Shown here in pieces: positions 30,468 through 40,715 of a stretch of DNA of 64,000 bases (within the stretch, counting starts at the first letter, position 1; every line of letters starts with the position of its first letter). The notes under the pieces are model-generated. The model ran no database searches and was not told the DNA's origin. It worked only from the letters and a program-made list of their open reading frames with translations. The DNA lies in assembly GCF_901709675.1 (NCBI RefSeq), contig NC_051090.1:5386342-5450341 (forward strand), read 5' to 3'. The DNA is from Syngnathus acus. Its lineage: Eukaryota > Chordata > Actinopteri > Syngnathiformes > Syngnathidae. The position numbers were made by a program, and so were the translations under genes.

Positions 30468-30560
30468 CCAGGGATTCTCAACGCTGTTCCTCGAGGGCCA
30501 GGATCCTGCGTTTTCTGTCTTCATGCTGCAACACACCTTTATTTAAATGATCAATCAGCA
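30468..30560. mobile_element. MITE fragment, 'tcctcgagggccagg' type
   Basis: CACCAGGGATTCTCAACGCT, GTTCCTCGAGGGCCAGG and CAACACACCTTTATTTAAAT have the layout of the array B unit head (GTGTCAAGCTCTGGTCCTCG) and of the MITE at 11781, so it is a likely relative just upstream of hcn2 exon 1. Confidence 0.4.
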
Positions 30561-31823
30561 CAAAAACAAACGCAAAATACACATTCACACATTGCACTTG
30601 CAGATCGACTCCACTCTATCTCACGCACAGGCACGGCTCCAGGATTTGTCTCCTGGGGCTGAAGGGGAGGGGGGTGGCCGACCTATAGTGGCTACAGGTA
30701 GAAAATAGTTCATAAAATTATGTTAGATGATCAAAAAGATGGATCTTAGACTTCTGATGTGGTGCAATCTCTGCACTTTTATGGTCACCTCTCAAATTAA
30801 ACTTGCTCAAAATCATCTGTATTACGATATTAAGTATGCTTATGTACTCATCTGGGCCTCACAGTATATAAAATTGAAACCTTAATGTAGTTTTGGTAAG
30901 CATGATGTGCTCACGTCACACTCCTGCGGCTACATATCGCCCCCACGTGGAGAATATCCAGAACTACAATAGCGTACATTTTCCTTTGAACATTTTTCAA
31001 GGTCTTACTAAATTTTATACGTGCACTGTAAGTTCATCATTGAGTTGAAATGAGAGAATGGTGTAAAATTAGATAATTTTATTCAGTTTGTGCAAGTTGT
31101 ACATTAGATGGTGACATTCTTGCTAACTTACACAAATCTGGCTTAAGATCTTTTCATGTATAGTTGATAACTATGACACAGCAACATCCAATCACAACAA
31201 GACTCGGGCAGATTGCATTCTGTGTTTCTTTTTTTAAACAGCGAAATGATTCGCTTCTCACCCCACATGAAAAAACTGTGTTTGAATTTAGATCAATGAA
31301 GTAAAATGTGGGTTATATCAATGTGGCAACTGCCGTTACATTTTTTTTGCAGTTGGTCCTTCATATAACATATACATATATTTAAACAAAACAAAAACAT
31401 GAAATATGGGAGAAAAAAAAGTTGTTCAAATAATTTCCTATGGCGGTAAAAAGAAACAAGTAGAATACTTTAATCTTAAAGTCACATTTCAGAGTGGTAA
31501 GAGAGACAGATAGGCAAAGTCTAAAGCCGCTTTTCCATTTTTGGTTCCTGACACCCGGTCACTTTTCCGTTCCAACAGGCGCCAATTAATCGACATGATG
31601 TGGCGGTGTCAGAAAGTGGGAATTCAAAAGCGAGCCGCTCAGGGCCAAGCAAGGCCGTTTGGAAAACGGAAAAGCTGCTTCGAGCTTTGCTGAGAGGAAT
31701 TTCTGAAGCAACCAATTAAAGTGTAAAGAATGGCAGCGATCCACAGCTTTTGAAAAGGTTGTCAGGGAAACATGAGCACTAACTCGCATTCCTCATTTCA
31801 GATCCTGTGATGATTATATTTTT

Positions 31824-31829
31824 TTTATT
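31824..31829 (-). terminator. bsg: Candidate bsg polyadenylation signal
   Basis: Minus-strand AATAAA (TTTATT on plus) about 320 bp past the bsg stop. Other candidates exist further left (31076). Motif and position only. Confidence 0.3.
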
Positions 31830-32146
31830 ATGTTACAAAAGACACACATTTGGCTACGACAGTGTTGAAACTCATGCAACAGTGGTGGCCCTGTGGCCTC
31901 AAGCAAAAGACAATTTCACACACACTAAGCTCTCGGTGAAGATTATTAGAGAACAAGAGGGGAATCAGCCTTAAGAACATTAACACTCGAAAATAAAAAG
32001 GTTATTTGACATTGCAGGGCCGCGGGACGAGGTGCAGCGGGACAGCTTGGGCCCTGGAAAACAAACAAAAACAATTACTGTCAATGACTTCCAAATGTAG
32101 CCATAGAAGCAAAACTCTTTCCAGTAACAATCCATGAAGTCTACCT

Positions 32147-35100
32147 TTAATTGGAATTCCTTTGCCTCACGTTCTTGTCTTGGTGGTTGGCATTGGAGTT
32201 GCTCTTCCTGAAACACGAGCAAGAGAATGGCAACATGAGGGCCGTAATTGAAATAAACGCAGCGAAGAGCGCCGGCGGGTACTTACAGTGGAGCCGCGCC
32301 TGAGTCTTCATCTGGTCCGCAGCAGAAATAGCAACAAAGCAAGAGGAGGGCAGACAAAAGAGCACAACATTTGGTTAACAGCAGAACATTTGTGTGTCAA
32401 GTGCATGCCACTCCAGCCTTCATCTTCCCATCTTCTGCAAGATGGCTCCATAAGTTAGCACAAAAATTGCAAAGTCACGCATGCCCGCTTTTGGCATACG
32501 ACAACACAAACCTTTGGATACGAATATTCATATATAAACTTGAATGCGTAGCAACGCGCTGATGAAGCTTGTACGAAACAAAGTCTGAGTGGACACCACA
32601 GAGGCTCATGCGTTCAAGTGAGAGAGAGAGAGCAGCAGCAGCAGAAGACTGCGGGCGGCATCTTGATGTCAAAATGTGGCAGCACAGCCACTTAAGAGTG
32701 GCCTGATGACACGACGGCCATGTACGCAGACGAGCTCCGGATGAGAGCTGAGAGGCAAATGTCTTCATGAGATAACGACAGTGGCACCTCCAAAGGCTTT
32801 CAAGTTCTGTTTGGCCAAAATTCTGGTCTATGTTCAGAAATTTCTCTTACACAGTCTTAATTTTTATCTTAATTTATCTCACCAACCGACTGAACTTCGT
32901 ACGACTTCCATAAACATTACCGTAATTTTCGGACTATAAGTCGCGGTTTTTTTTCATAGTTTGGGTGGGGGGGCGACTTATACTCAGGAGCGACTTACAT
33001 ACATATATATGGGGTTTTTTCACTTTTTTGGGCATTTTATGGCTGGTGCGACTTATACTCCGGTGCGACTTATAGTCCGAAAATTACGGTACCAATTGTC
33101 TACAGTCTTCTCCGTATTTTATTTTATTTTTTTAAACCGGGATCAGGATTTCCAACGCCAAGTACTACTTGCCTGATGACAAAATCTTGCCTGACACAAC
33201 TTTGTTTATACTAACAAAATTTGGATTTTGGAGCAAACATTTCAAACTCTTACTTGATGAGTTTGACCTTCGAGGTACCACTGTAAGAGCCTTACTCATC
33301 ATGCACCGAGGACAAGATGCAGATTTCATGCAAGCAATGCCGCCACTTTTCTTCGTCTCAGTTTTTCATGTCTGTTGGTCTGGTTGGACTCTTTCTCTGG
33401 CTCTGACATGCATATTTAAAAAGAATTAAGGGGGGGCAGGGCAATAAGGAGTAACAAAAAGAAGCTCTGTGTGTCTTTGTCGTAAAGGGCCAGTGAAAGA
33501 GTGAGCCCATGTGTTCTGCACATTCCTTTCAAGAAGTGGTGACCAAGAGAAAAGTTCATTCCGGTTTATCACGCGGTCACCTCAGCTCAACCACTTCAGT
33601 CTGTCATGCAGTCCACTTACCAAATGCAAAAGTCAGCAGCGAACAGAGAAGTACAAACGTAAAGAATAAAAATGAAATAAAACAAAGAATCGTTGGACAC
33701 AGAAGCGGAAACTCAACTGTGAAATTTCTACCAGGAAATGCAAATAATGACAAAGAACCAAAAGACAGGAGGAGTTTGGACTAAACGCATGCCACTACGT
33801 TTGAAAACGCATTTGATGGCAAATTGAGGCTTTCAGTCTCGCCGGTACTACGTAGTACACTGCCTTTAAGAACTCTTTTGTTTTTTGTAATTGTATGCCA
33901 AGACACTTTAACAGCTCTAAGAATGGAACGTACCGTCGGTGACATCGTCGGGCTTTCTCCTCTTCTCGTAGATGAGGATGATGGTCACCAGGATGATGAC
34001 CTCGGCCACGATGCCGAGGAAGGGCCACAGGGCAGCAAGGCGGCTGCGGACGCGCAGGTGGATCTTGTCGGTGTTGGTTCCGATGTCGCTGGTGCCCGAG
34101 CAGGTGTAGTCGCCCACGTCCTTCTCCATGTTCAGGTCGTTGACGGTCAGCACCGTCTTTTCCGGGGTGCTCTTGATCTCGTACTTGTCGCTGGTGCCGT
34201 TGATGATGGGCTGAGGACGGGAGGCGTCGTTAGCGAGGTGCCGGCCGTCAAGCGGCGACATGTTGCTTACCGTTTGGACGCCATCTTGGACCTTGAACCA
34301 GGTCCAGTCGGTCGGCAGCGGGTAGCCATGGCTGACGCACACCATCACGCCTTTGTCTTTCTCGTTGCCGTGCTCGGAGTGCTTGTAGGCGGCCACGTGC
34401 GGGATGGCTACAAGTGTGGCGGGACAGAGAGGCGATGAGCTTTAATGCTATTGGTAAGGCAGGACCTAATCATCGTCTTACTTTTGACTTCAATTGTTTC
34501 CTTCACTTGTGGCTCACTCAGGAACACGCACTCATACTTTCCACCAGAGCTGTGCGTGATCTTGTCCAATCTGGAGGTGAACAAAAAAAATGTCATGACG
34601 TCTTTTTACTCCCTACAGTTGAAAATGTCCTTTGTCGTACTTATTTTAAACCACTGTAGTTGATACATCATAAAGAAAATAGATGTAAATCAAAGAAGTT
34701 GCACAGGTCAAGACAATTGCGCTTTTGTTTTGGCCAAATTAAGGTCAGGGCGAGCATGCACGACCGCTAGTCCGTGCAGCCGGGAGCACGGACCAATCAG
34801 CACGTCTACACAGTGCCGCTCTGTGGAGTGGCGAGTGCGTGCCAAAGCGCCTGCAGCGCTGATGCTAATGGGGGCGGCGGTGCGGGAGAAGCTGAGATAG
34901 AATAAAAAAGCCTAGCATGATTATTTTGTGTCAATGGCGAGTGTTTGTATTAAAAAAAACTAAATGAATGCCTCGGGAATAACGTGCACGTAAGTAACTC
35001 ACTTCAGAACCGTGCTGTGGCCAGTGGCCGTGGATTCAGACGACTCGATGACTTTGCCATTGTACGTCCAGTGCGAGCCCTTGACGACGAGAGTGGTGTC

Positions 35101-38100
35101 GGTCAAATTGCAGCTCAGCACAGCCGAGGTCTGGTTGTTGACCTCGGAAGGCTCGGTGATGATGTTTGGTGCTGGACACGCACAAGAAGAGGACAAAGAC
35201 ATTTACTCTTCACAGCTCTTATGCAGTGGGAGAATCAAAACTACTATTTGAATTTAGTTCTCACAAATGGCATATCAACTATGGTCAAGTGTTGCAATGA
35301 AACCAAGCTCTCTCTCACAAGTCAAAATAAAACAGTGGAAGAGGTTAATTACACAAATACTGTGCACGGTATTCACTAGAAGATGGAGAGAAGGGAACCA
35401 TAGAGGAAAGCTAGTGGATACACAGGTGAACTTAAAAAGGAAGGGAGAAGTTCTAGAAGTGAGACCATGCATAAGACGCAACAAGATGGCAGAGAAAGGT
35501 TGAGGACGCCCAACCGAGTGTGATAAGTACAAATCACGACACTTCAGTCAGACAAAATCATTGTCATATTTAAGCAAATATATACAAAAGTGTCCCGTGA
35601 CCATTGGCCCTAAATCAAGTCATTCAGTAGGTAGTGAGCAAAGTCAAACGATCAACATATTGTCCAAAAAAACAGAATGTCGCATGTTGTAATATAGTCC
35701 ACCTCATCGAAAGACATCCAGTAAATATGGATTGACTTCATAATAGCTTCACTAAAGATTAAAATTGTTGCCAATTGTGTGGCCATTAATCATGAGGCAA
35801 AATGGTGTGCACTACTTGACAGCCACCAGCAGAGGCACTGTTGCTTTATTTTGTTTTCTCCCAAGCTCATCAAGGGAATGTAGTCAATGCCCATTCGAGA
35901 ACCCAACCTTATGACCTTATGCATGACATAGGAAAAGATAAAGGATAGAGATCATCTCAGTGTGTGTGTGTGTGTGAGGGGGGGGGATTGAATGGGGTGC
36001 GCTTTACTACAGGGGCTATTAAGAGGGAGGGTGGGGTTCGATGAGGAGAAGGTCCAGGACTCCGCTACTGAGGAGATACTATGACTCGAGTCTCCTTGGG
36101 CTTCCTCGGCCACTCACGTTCAATGACAATAATGTTTGCTTGTGAGCGGATCCACTTGATTTTTGGCGTCTTCCTCAGCTCATTGCGGTCGGGGTCATTG
36201 GAGGCGCGGCACTCGTACGTGCCGGAGTCGTCGAGGGCGAGGAGGGTGAAGCGAACGGTGCTGGTGGCGTGCGTGACGTACGTGGCGTTTATCTGCACGC
36301 GGTCGTCGCGCGCCCCGTCAAAGAGTTGCACGGCCGTCTCGTTGGGCTCTTGGCCCTCTATGAACCACCATTGCACCTCGGGGATGGGGCTGCCTATCAC
36401 CTCGCAATGCAGCTCGGCGCTGTCGTCGAGCAGCTTGGTGACGGAAAGGGGAGACTTGATGAAGCCCGCTGAGTCGGCGAGGCATTTGTTAATCATTTTT
36501 GCGGGGTGTGACGGGAGGGGGCGGTCGAGCAAAGCCGGGTGATTTCATGGATTGGTGATTGAAAAATAAGGCAGTGAAAGAAGAAACAGACAAGAAAGAG
36601 ACAGAAAAAAACGATTAATAAAACACAAATGAAATGGAAATATGCAAGTAGACAGAAAACACAACACTTGATTTACAGCCTTGCATTACTGAGTCGGTTT
36701 CTAATGACCTAAAATGGTATCATATCTAAAAACTAAAACACAGAGGAATGTATCACATCACACTAGAAGTTAAAATAGTAATGCAGACTAATCTTTTTTT
36801 GCTCAACAAATGAAGGTGTAAGATCTTTAAAGTCCAATTTAGAGCGAGGGAAATCTCTAGAAACACAGTCCAGCATGCCATAATTTACAACAGTATGAAA
36901 AGCAAAGCAGATGAAGCCCAACTATAAGCAACAATGGAATGAACAGACCCCCACCCCATCTGTCAGGAAAATGTATACATAAATGGCAGCATGGTGGAAA
37001 ATTTCGCACTTTATGACAACTCCAGAATGCAAAGGAAAAAAAAATCTTCTAGTTTGGGGTATGAAGCTTGAACAAATAAGGGATCCAACTAATTGGCTTA
37101 TTTGACAAAGGCGGATTAGTGGTGAACAAGGGCCGGCGGAGTCTGCCCATGCATCCGATTTAGAATCTTGAGCTAAATGTGTCTGTTTTGATCCGTTACA
37201 GCACTGTAAAGCTATTTTAAAATGAACGCAACATACAAGGTTGTTGCAGGACTGTGACGCTACAATCTTGGTTGTTGCAGAACTATGCCAAGTGTAAGTA
37301 GGCATGCTTTATCTTTGCTGGGAGTCCATGTTCATATTTCATCTATCAGTAGTGGGGAAAATGACCTGAGAATTGCTTCAACTTTTGGAAAAAGACAAGA
37401 GTCATCCTAAGGCAATATTGACATTTTAAACTGAACTGGAAAGGTTAGTGCAATGTCAAGGTCGCAAACAGTCAGATGCAGTTGCAGCATGAGGAAAGAA
37501 TAAAAAACATTGAGATTCACATTGAGACGCTATTTGAACCTTGTCCCCTGCTTGGCAGGAAAGGGATTAACTTCCTGTTCCCCGAAGTCCACATACAGAA
37601 CATTCAATGGATCTGCACGTCCATGCAAAGTCGCCCGCTTAGTCTAATAATAGTCATTAATTTGATGGGGCAGGTGAGTGCATATATTTCAACATTACAG
37701 CTCAAGTCATTCCTTTTTATTTTAATAAAAGGATCATTCACTGGGCAGGTTAAGAGACTGTGCTCTGAACATTAAAGCCCCAATAACCAATAATGACTGG
37801 GGGGTAAATCTAATTTACAAAGTAAAGCAAGATTAAAGATTTATAATCGCGTTTCTTGTCATATCACCAATTTGCTACTTTTGGTAATAAGCTGTGAGAT
37901 GTATATATAATTTTCCTTTTTTGTACACAGTCGAGGATTGTTTTTTATACAAATGCTCACTGCATTGTAAATTCGTCATACAAGAGCAAAAAAAATGGCA
38001 CAATCATTACGATTTACGTACTGGTTCGTGACCACTGAATTCCGTCGTAAAGCGAGAACCATTTATGCTTCAGTTGCTGTGTATTAGCAGGAAATGCATT

Positions 38101-38865
38101 TTGACGCTATTATTAAGATTAAGATATAAGATTCAAGATTCCTGAATCTTGAATTATCGTAAGAAAACTCTGAAAACACGCACGTGACGTCGACCGGATC
38201 ACGAATACAAAAGGCAACCAGTAAAAATGGATTCATACAGAGTCAGCATTATCATCAAAAAGGTTGATAAAGGTTGGTAAAATATAAGTTTATCCAGAAT
38301 TCCTACAGCTAAATATTTAGCAACCACTGATGGCCTTAACAGGCCGGACGAACCCGAAAAACGAATCAACGGGACATACATTACCGATTATCATATAGCT
38401 GACAGGAGTATTGCGTAAGCGTCAACATTCCTTGTCGTGGTTACTTATTTACACTCAAAGGGCTACTAAAACTGTAAACTTAAAAAAAAAAAAAGGTTTA
38501 GAGTTGAAAGACAACGGGGTCATTGATGCTAATCGCGCTAATAAATTTCACGCTCAGCAAATTAGCAAAACACGATGCTAACCAGAGGACGCCTACTGGA
38601 GCTAATACTAATGACCTGTAGGGTAGAGATTTATTTCGTTTGAATTGTGGCATATATTTTCGCTTGCATCGACAAAAACAATCAACCGCTAACCTAACGT
38701 CCATAAACCAAAGAGTAGAGAAGCACATAAACGTCCGCGACGAGGGCAAAGTCTTCCATCTTCCACTAATATGGCTGACTAGAGAAGGGGAAATCGCTTA
38801 CCTGTGGATGCATTGGCCCGCCAGCAGCTCAACACAAGGACACTGATGGCCCAAAATAGCTTCAT
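32147..38865 (-). CDS. bsg: Basigin (CD147), immunoglobulin-superfamily membrane protein
   Basis: Eight exons in minus-strand order: 38802-38865, 36118-36468, 35003-35171, 34482-34570, 34271-34407, 33934-34210, 32287-32311 and 32147-32207. They join to 1173 bp, 390 aa. A signal peptide (MKLFWAISVLVLSCWRANAS) is followed by an outer Ig domain (22-138), two further Ig domains, a transmembrane helix (~328-350) and a short tail ending KNVRQRNSN. The helix carries the family's buried Glu (residue 340, FLGIVAEVI). Basigin escorts monocarboxylate transporters to the plasma membrane and mediates cell adhesion. Skipping the second exon keeps frame and gives a 273-aa form with two Ig domains, like mammalian basigin-2. 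All phases agree at each junction. Confidence 0.95.
32287..32311 (-). CDS. bsg: bsg 25-bp microexon in the cytoplasmic tail
   Basis: Encodes the acidic stretch EDSGAAPL between RRKPDDVTD and KSNSNANHQ. Acceptor GGACCAG, donor CT|GTAAGT. Phases on both sides fit only if it is included. Confidence 0.88.
32312..33933 (-). other. bsg: bsg intron 6 with palindromic MITE
   Basis: 1.62 kb. Apart from the MITE at 32918-33091 no exon or known repeat was recognised. Confidence 0.6.
32918..33091. mobile_element. Palindromic MITE, copy 1
   Basis: Perfect terminal inverted repeats: TACCGTAATTTTCGGACTAT at the left, ATAGTCCGAAAATTACGGTA at the right. Internal GCGACTTATA and ATAAGTCGC motifs are also inverted. 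A second, oppositely oriented copy lies at 49951-50122. No coding capacity. Confidence 0.85.
34211..34270 (-). other. bsg: bsg 60-bp in-frame intron
   Basis: Bounded by ACG|GTAAGC and CCTCAG|CCC on the minus strand. It splits the membrane-proximal Ig domain between DGVQT and PIINGT. It is 60 bp with no stop codon, so reading through would insert 20 residues. Treating it as intron restores the family's spacing, which is why I call it spliced. Confidence 0.8.
36118..36468 (-). CDS. bsg: bsg exon 2: optional outer Ig domain
   Basis: 351 bp, 117 codons, phase 1 at both ends. It encodes AGFIKSPLSVTKLLDDSAEL, the Ig Cys in LHCEVIGSP, QWWF, DSGTYECRASNDPDRN and ends in NIIVIE. This is the membrane-distal Ig domain of the long, retina-associated basigin-1 of mammals. 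Its acceptor is CTCAG|CGGGC and its donor GAAC|GTGAGT, both good. Confidence 0.93.
36469..38801 (-). other. bsg: bsg intron 1
   Basis: 2.33 kb between the signal-peptide exon and the optional Ig exon. AT-rich. No exon or clear mobile element was recognised. Confidence 0.6.
38802..38865 (-). CDS. bsg: bsg exon 1: start codon and signal peptide
   Basis: 21 codons plus one base. The ATG at 38865 is in the context AACC-ATG-AAG. A hydrophobic core (LFWAISVLVL) is followed by small residues. It ends one base into a codon, so it can join either the outer-Ig exon or the next exon in frame. Confidence 0.9.
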
Positions 38866-40715
38866 GGTTTATAACCTAGATCGCGCTCGATGGAGAGTTT
38901 GGCTGCGTTTGGCGTCCTTGAAGTTCAGGGTGCTGAAGAGAATGTTGACCAGCCGAGCAGAGACGCTTGTCGTTCTCCAGTTGCTACTAGTCAAACACGC
39001 CCCGGGCCGCACGTAGACGTGACGTCACTGCAAAAGGCGTGGTCAAATAGTCACTTTTCACCTTTGTTGTATTTAGTGATGAAATCTCAGTTATAAAATG
39101 TTTAAGAATGTCTATCTATTAATACTATAGAATAAAATTATATCCGTGGGTGGGTAAAATTGTACATCATAGGTTATTATATTCCAGTAACTAGACAATT
39201 AAAACCATAACTCCCACCGACATCTATTCAATTAATTTTAATATGCATGGATTGGAAGTGTGAGAGAGAAGAAATTAAAAAGCACTTTCTTTGTATATGC
39301 CCAGGTTGTGATATTTTGGAGAATGTTTTGAGGATATTTACTGTAACGGTGGCTCTTGGGTTTTATTTGCCTTCATGGTAGGCATACATCTTTATTCTTT
39401 AAAAAAATACATGTAATCTATATCAACACCTCTAAATTGCAGTATAACCTATTTAAAAATCCCAAAAATTGAACATAAACTAAGCCTGATCTTATAAAAC
39501 TGCCTGTGACGTAAATACATTATGAAGTTGCTTTAACAGTTGAAAGGTCAAATCAATCATTGCAGACAGAATTGCATTGTTTACGTTTGAATAGTTTCAC
39601 ATCATAAAGCCAAGCGATTTTCTTTTCTCCACATAAAACCAAAGTCGCTTCCAGTAGAACAATCCGTTCTGAATTGAAGCCCTTTGAAGCCGAGATGCAT
39701 GATACAAAATGGAGGAAGTAGGGCCTCGATGGCCATACAATTAAAAAGGAAGCAGAATTGATGACTTCATTGATGCCGGCAAGAATCTAACAAGAGCCCA
39801 AGAATTTGAAAAGTACAAAACAATCTCCAAAATCTTATTTTGCATTGAAACTGCTTCCTTGTGAGTTTGTTGGGATTAGGGATCGTATGTGACTAAATTA
39901 TGAAATGTTTTATTGCTCGATCAGGCATATGTTGATTCATTAATAAATAAAAAAAAGCACTGCTGTGTTCTGAGAGTTAATTTCGTTGCAGTGCCGCAAA
40001 AACTTGACGAGTATTTTTTGTCTCGAGCGTTATCACCCAGACCTCTTTATTTTCATACAGGATCGTACTGCAAATCAACTGGCAACCTTAGAAAATAACT
40101 CACCTTCCACTCAGGTTAAACTGCGCTGCGCTTGAAATGTTTCGACTACATGGAGGATGCGAGACATTTTTTAGGCTTTGCGAGTAAAATATAAAAATGA
40201 CCGTTTATGCGGAAAGCAAGTTTTCACGTCATAGTACGTGTCGTATGGTCAAACAGAAAGTGGAGCCTGGATAGGAGAGTTATTGCAAATTTAAAAAATT
40301 AGGTGCATGGTAAATAGAATAGAATAGAAAGTCCCTAGATATGAATTCTACTCTTAAAAAAAACTGAATTAATGTCGAATTCACTTTGTTTTGCACACTG
40401 GCGACACAACACATTCCCAAAAGTTCTACCATGAGGTGTCTTTTGAAGTCTTTTGCGCGTTTCCTCACATTGTCCCTGACTGAGGCTTTACTCCAGGGAG
40501 CTTCCACCCACCTTTTGTTTGAATCCCTGATGGAATTAATAAACAGGAGTGACCAGACCTCACCTTTTACTTACCGCCAACAAACCGAGCGCGCTTAATG
40601 AAATTGCACTCGTTTTTTTTCTCCCCCCTTTTGTCAGGGAGACAGCAAGGCAGCAGGGGAGCTCCAGCCGGCTCAAAAAAAGAATAAAAAATAGAGACGG
40701 ATGAGAAATGATTCT
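38866..40715. other. Spacer between bsg promoter and rnf126 3' end
   Basis: Contains the bsg 5' flank and the presumed rnf126 3' UTR. Minus-strand AATAAA candidates are at 40046-40051 and 39909-39914. FGF22, which lies between POLRMT and RNF126 in human, is not found here. Confidence 0.6.
39020..39027. promoter_or_regulatory. bsg: Palindromic CRE (TGACGTCA) upstream of bsg
   Basis: A full CREB/ATF consensus octamer about 155 bp upstream of the bsg start codon, in a locally GC-rich, CpG-containing stretch (38990-39045). A promoter role is inference. Confidence 0.45.

Larger units (their letters stand above)
30355..32146. other. Spacer between hcn2 start and bsg stop
   Basis: Holds the hcn2 5' flank on the right of exon 1, a MITE fragment (30468-30560), AT-rich DNA and presumed bsg 3' UTR. 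No protein-coding gene is seen. Confidence 0.6.
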
